Positions 30,451 through 30,798 of a stretch of DNA of 30,798 bases are shown here, piece after piece. Origin of the DNA: Holophagales bacterium UBA2201 (GTDB taxonomy: Bacteria; Acidobacteriota; Thermoanaerobaculia; UBA2201); contig DCUZ01000086.1 of assembly GCA_002327305.1 (NCBI GenBank), positions 1 to 30,798 on the forward strand, written 5' to 3'. The notes under the pieces are model-generated. The model did no database searches and was not told the origin of the DNA. It saw nothing but the letters and a program-made list of their open reading frames with translations. Each line of letters starts with the position of its first letter. Position 1 is the first letter of the stretch. A program made the translations under genes and the position numbers.

Positions 30451-30524
30451 CGCGCGACAGGGTGGGGCGGGGCGGCGCGATTTCGGTGAACCGCGTGACC
30501 GGACCACAAGATCCCCGCCGGGCC

Positions 30525-30533
30525 TGATAAAAT
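30525..30533 (+). promoter_or_regulatory. Extended -10 box of the right-edge gene
   Basis: TGATAAAAT ends 10 nt before ATG 30544. It is the same nonamer as the divergent box at 30442-30450, making a back-to-back promoter pair about 75 bp apart. Confidence 0.45.
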
Positions 30534-30543
30534 GTAGTCGTCA

Positions 30544-30798
30544 ATGAAACCGAGAGTCCCCCTCGTACAGTCCGGGCATCCACGCAAAAGGTCCCGGCCC
30601 CGAAGCCCACAGCACACGCCGGAGGAACCGCGGGCGCGTTGGGATATCCGTCCCGGGGGAGGAATGCCCTCGCTGCCGATCCTTTGCGCATGCATACTGC
30701 TCCTCCTCGCGACCCTGGCGGCGTACCGGGGGCTTGGATCGAATGGGTTCGTCTTTTTTGACGACGACCTCTTTGTCACGGCCAATCCCCACGTGCAG
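30544..30798 (+). CDS. Integral membrane protein, probable GT-C glycosyltransferase/TPR type, 5' partial
   Basis: Only the N-terminus is present. From ATG 30664 the protein reads MPSLPILCACILLLLATLAA, a first membrane helix, then NGFVFFDDDLFVTANPHVQ. The 'NGFV.FDD...V..NP.V' loop after helix 1 is typical of large bacterial membrane proteins related to TMTC/PMT-type mannosyltransferases with C-terminal TPRs, where the acidic residues sit in the active-site loop. The in-frame ATG 30544 adds 40 mostly basic residues and sits 10 nt after a -10-like box, so I extend to it; ATG 30664 with GGGGGAGGA upstream is equally credible. It diverges from the lipid-linked-sugar glycosyltransferase, fitting a shared glycosylation role. 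Confidence 0.6.
   Translation, partial: MKPRVPLVQSGHPRKRSRPRSPQHTPEEPRARWDIRPGGGMPSLPILCACILLLLATLAAYRGLGSNGFVFFDDDLFVTANPHVQ

Overview
The window is GC-rich bacterial DNA with dense, often overlapping genes. The taxonomic hints are indirect: a large ELWxxDGT-repeat exoprotein with a 'YLVVPxGxxxEGSYG'-type C-terminal module, class III cyclase/TolB-like/TPR fusions, a c-heme chemoreceptor, and an archaeal-type thiolase/HMG-CoA synthase/DUF35 set inside a bacterial leucine-type carboxylase cluster. I read this as probably Acidobacteriota or a neighbouring phylum (moderate confidence). There are no rRNA or tRNA genes, no CRISPR array and no intact insertion sequence.

Region 1 (1-5800, minus strand) is one acyl-CoA operon. 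In transcription order it holds HMG-CoA synthase, acetoacetyl-CoA thiolase, a DUF35 Zn-ribbon/OB protein, methylcrotonyl-CoA carboxylase beta subunit, methylglutaconyl-CoA hydratase and a biotin carboxylase cut by the left edge. Together they connect acetyl-CoA, acetoacetyl-CoA, HMG-CoA, methylglutaconyl-CoA and methylcrotonyl-CoA. A strong sigma70-like promoter precedes it, and an acyl-CoA dehydrogenase (5906-7057) diverges from it. The set could degrade leucine or, run backwards, supply isovaleryl-CoA for iso-branched lipids.

Region 2 (7058-17620) holds the ELWxxDGT protein, a secreted serine beta-lactamase-like hydrolase with a C-terminal TPR, an adenylate/guanylate cyclase with TolB-like and TPR domains, and a cation-chloride-cotransporter-like permease. 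Its spacers hold palindromes, REP-like elements, short 7-8 bp tandem repeats and, at 14619-14880, relics of a GGDEF protein and an acyl-CoA dehydrogenase.

Region 3 (17621-27330, plus strand) is a tightly packed series: PHP metal-dependent hydrolase, a radical SAM enzyme resembling tetraether/membrane-spanning lipid synthases, GHMP kinase, HerA-like ATPase, c-type-heme methyl-accepting chemotaxis protein, CheW, a triple-parvulin lipoprotein and a 49-residue Zn-ribbon protein. The spacer between radical SAM and GHMP kinase is almost entirely a 181-bp imperfect palindrome containing the kinase ribosome binding site and start codon.

Region 4 (27331-30798) has a small two-gene cassette ending in a truncated nucleotidyltransferase, a half-size TauE/SafE permease, two paralogous secreted proteins of unknown family, a GT2 glycosyltransferase preceded by a possible coupled leader ORF, and the start of a membrane protein at the right edge. 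Several starts in the window lie only 6-11 nt after a -10-like hexamer, suggesting leaderless or nearly leaderless transcripts.
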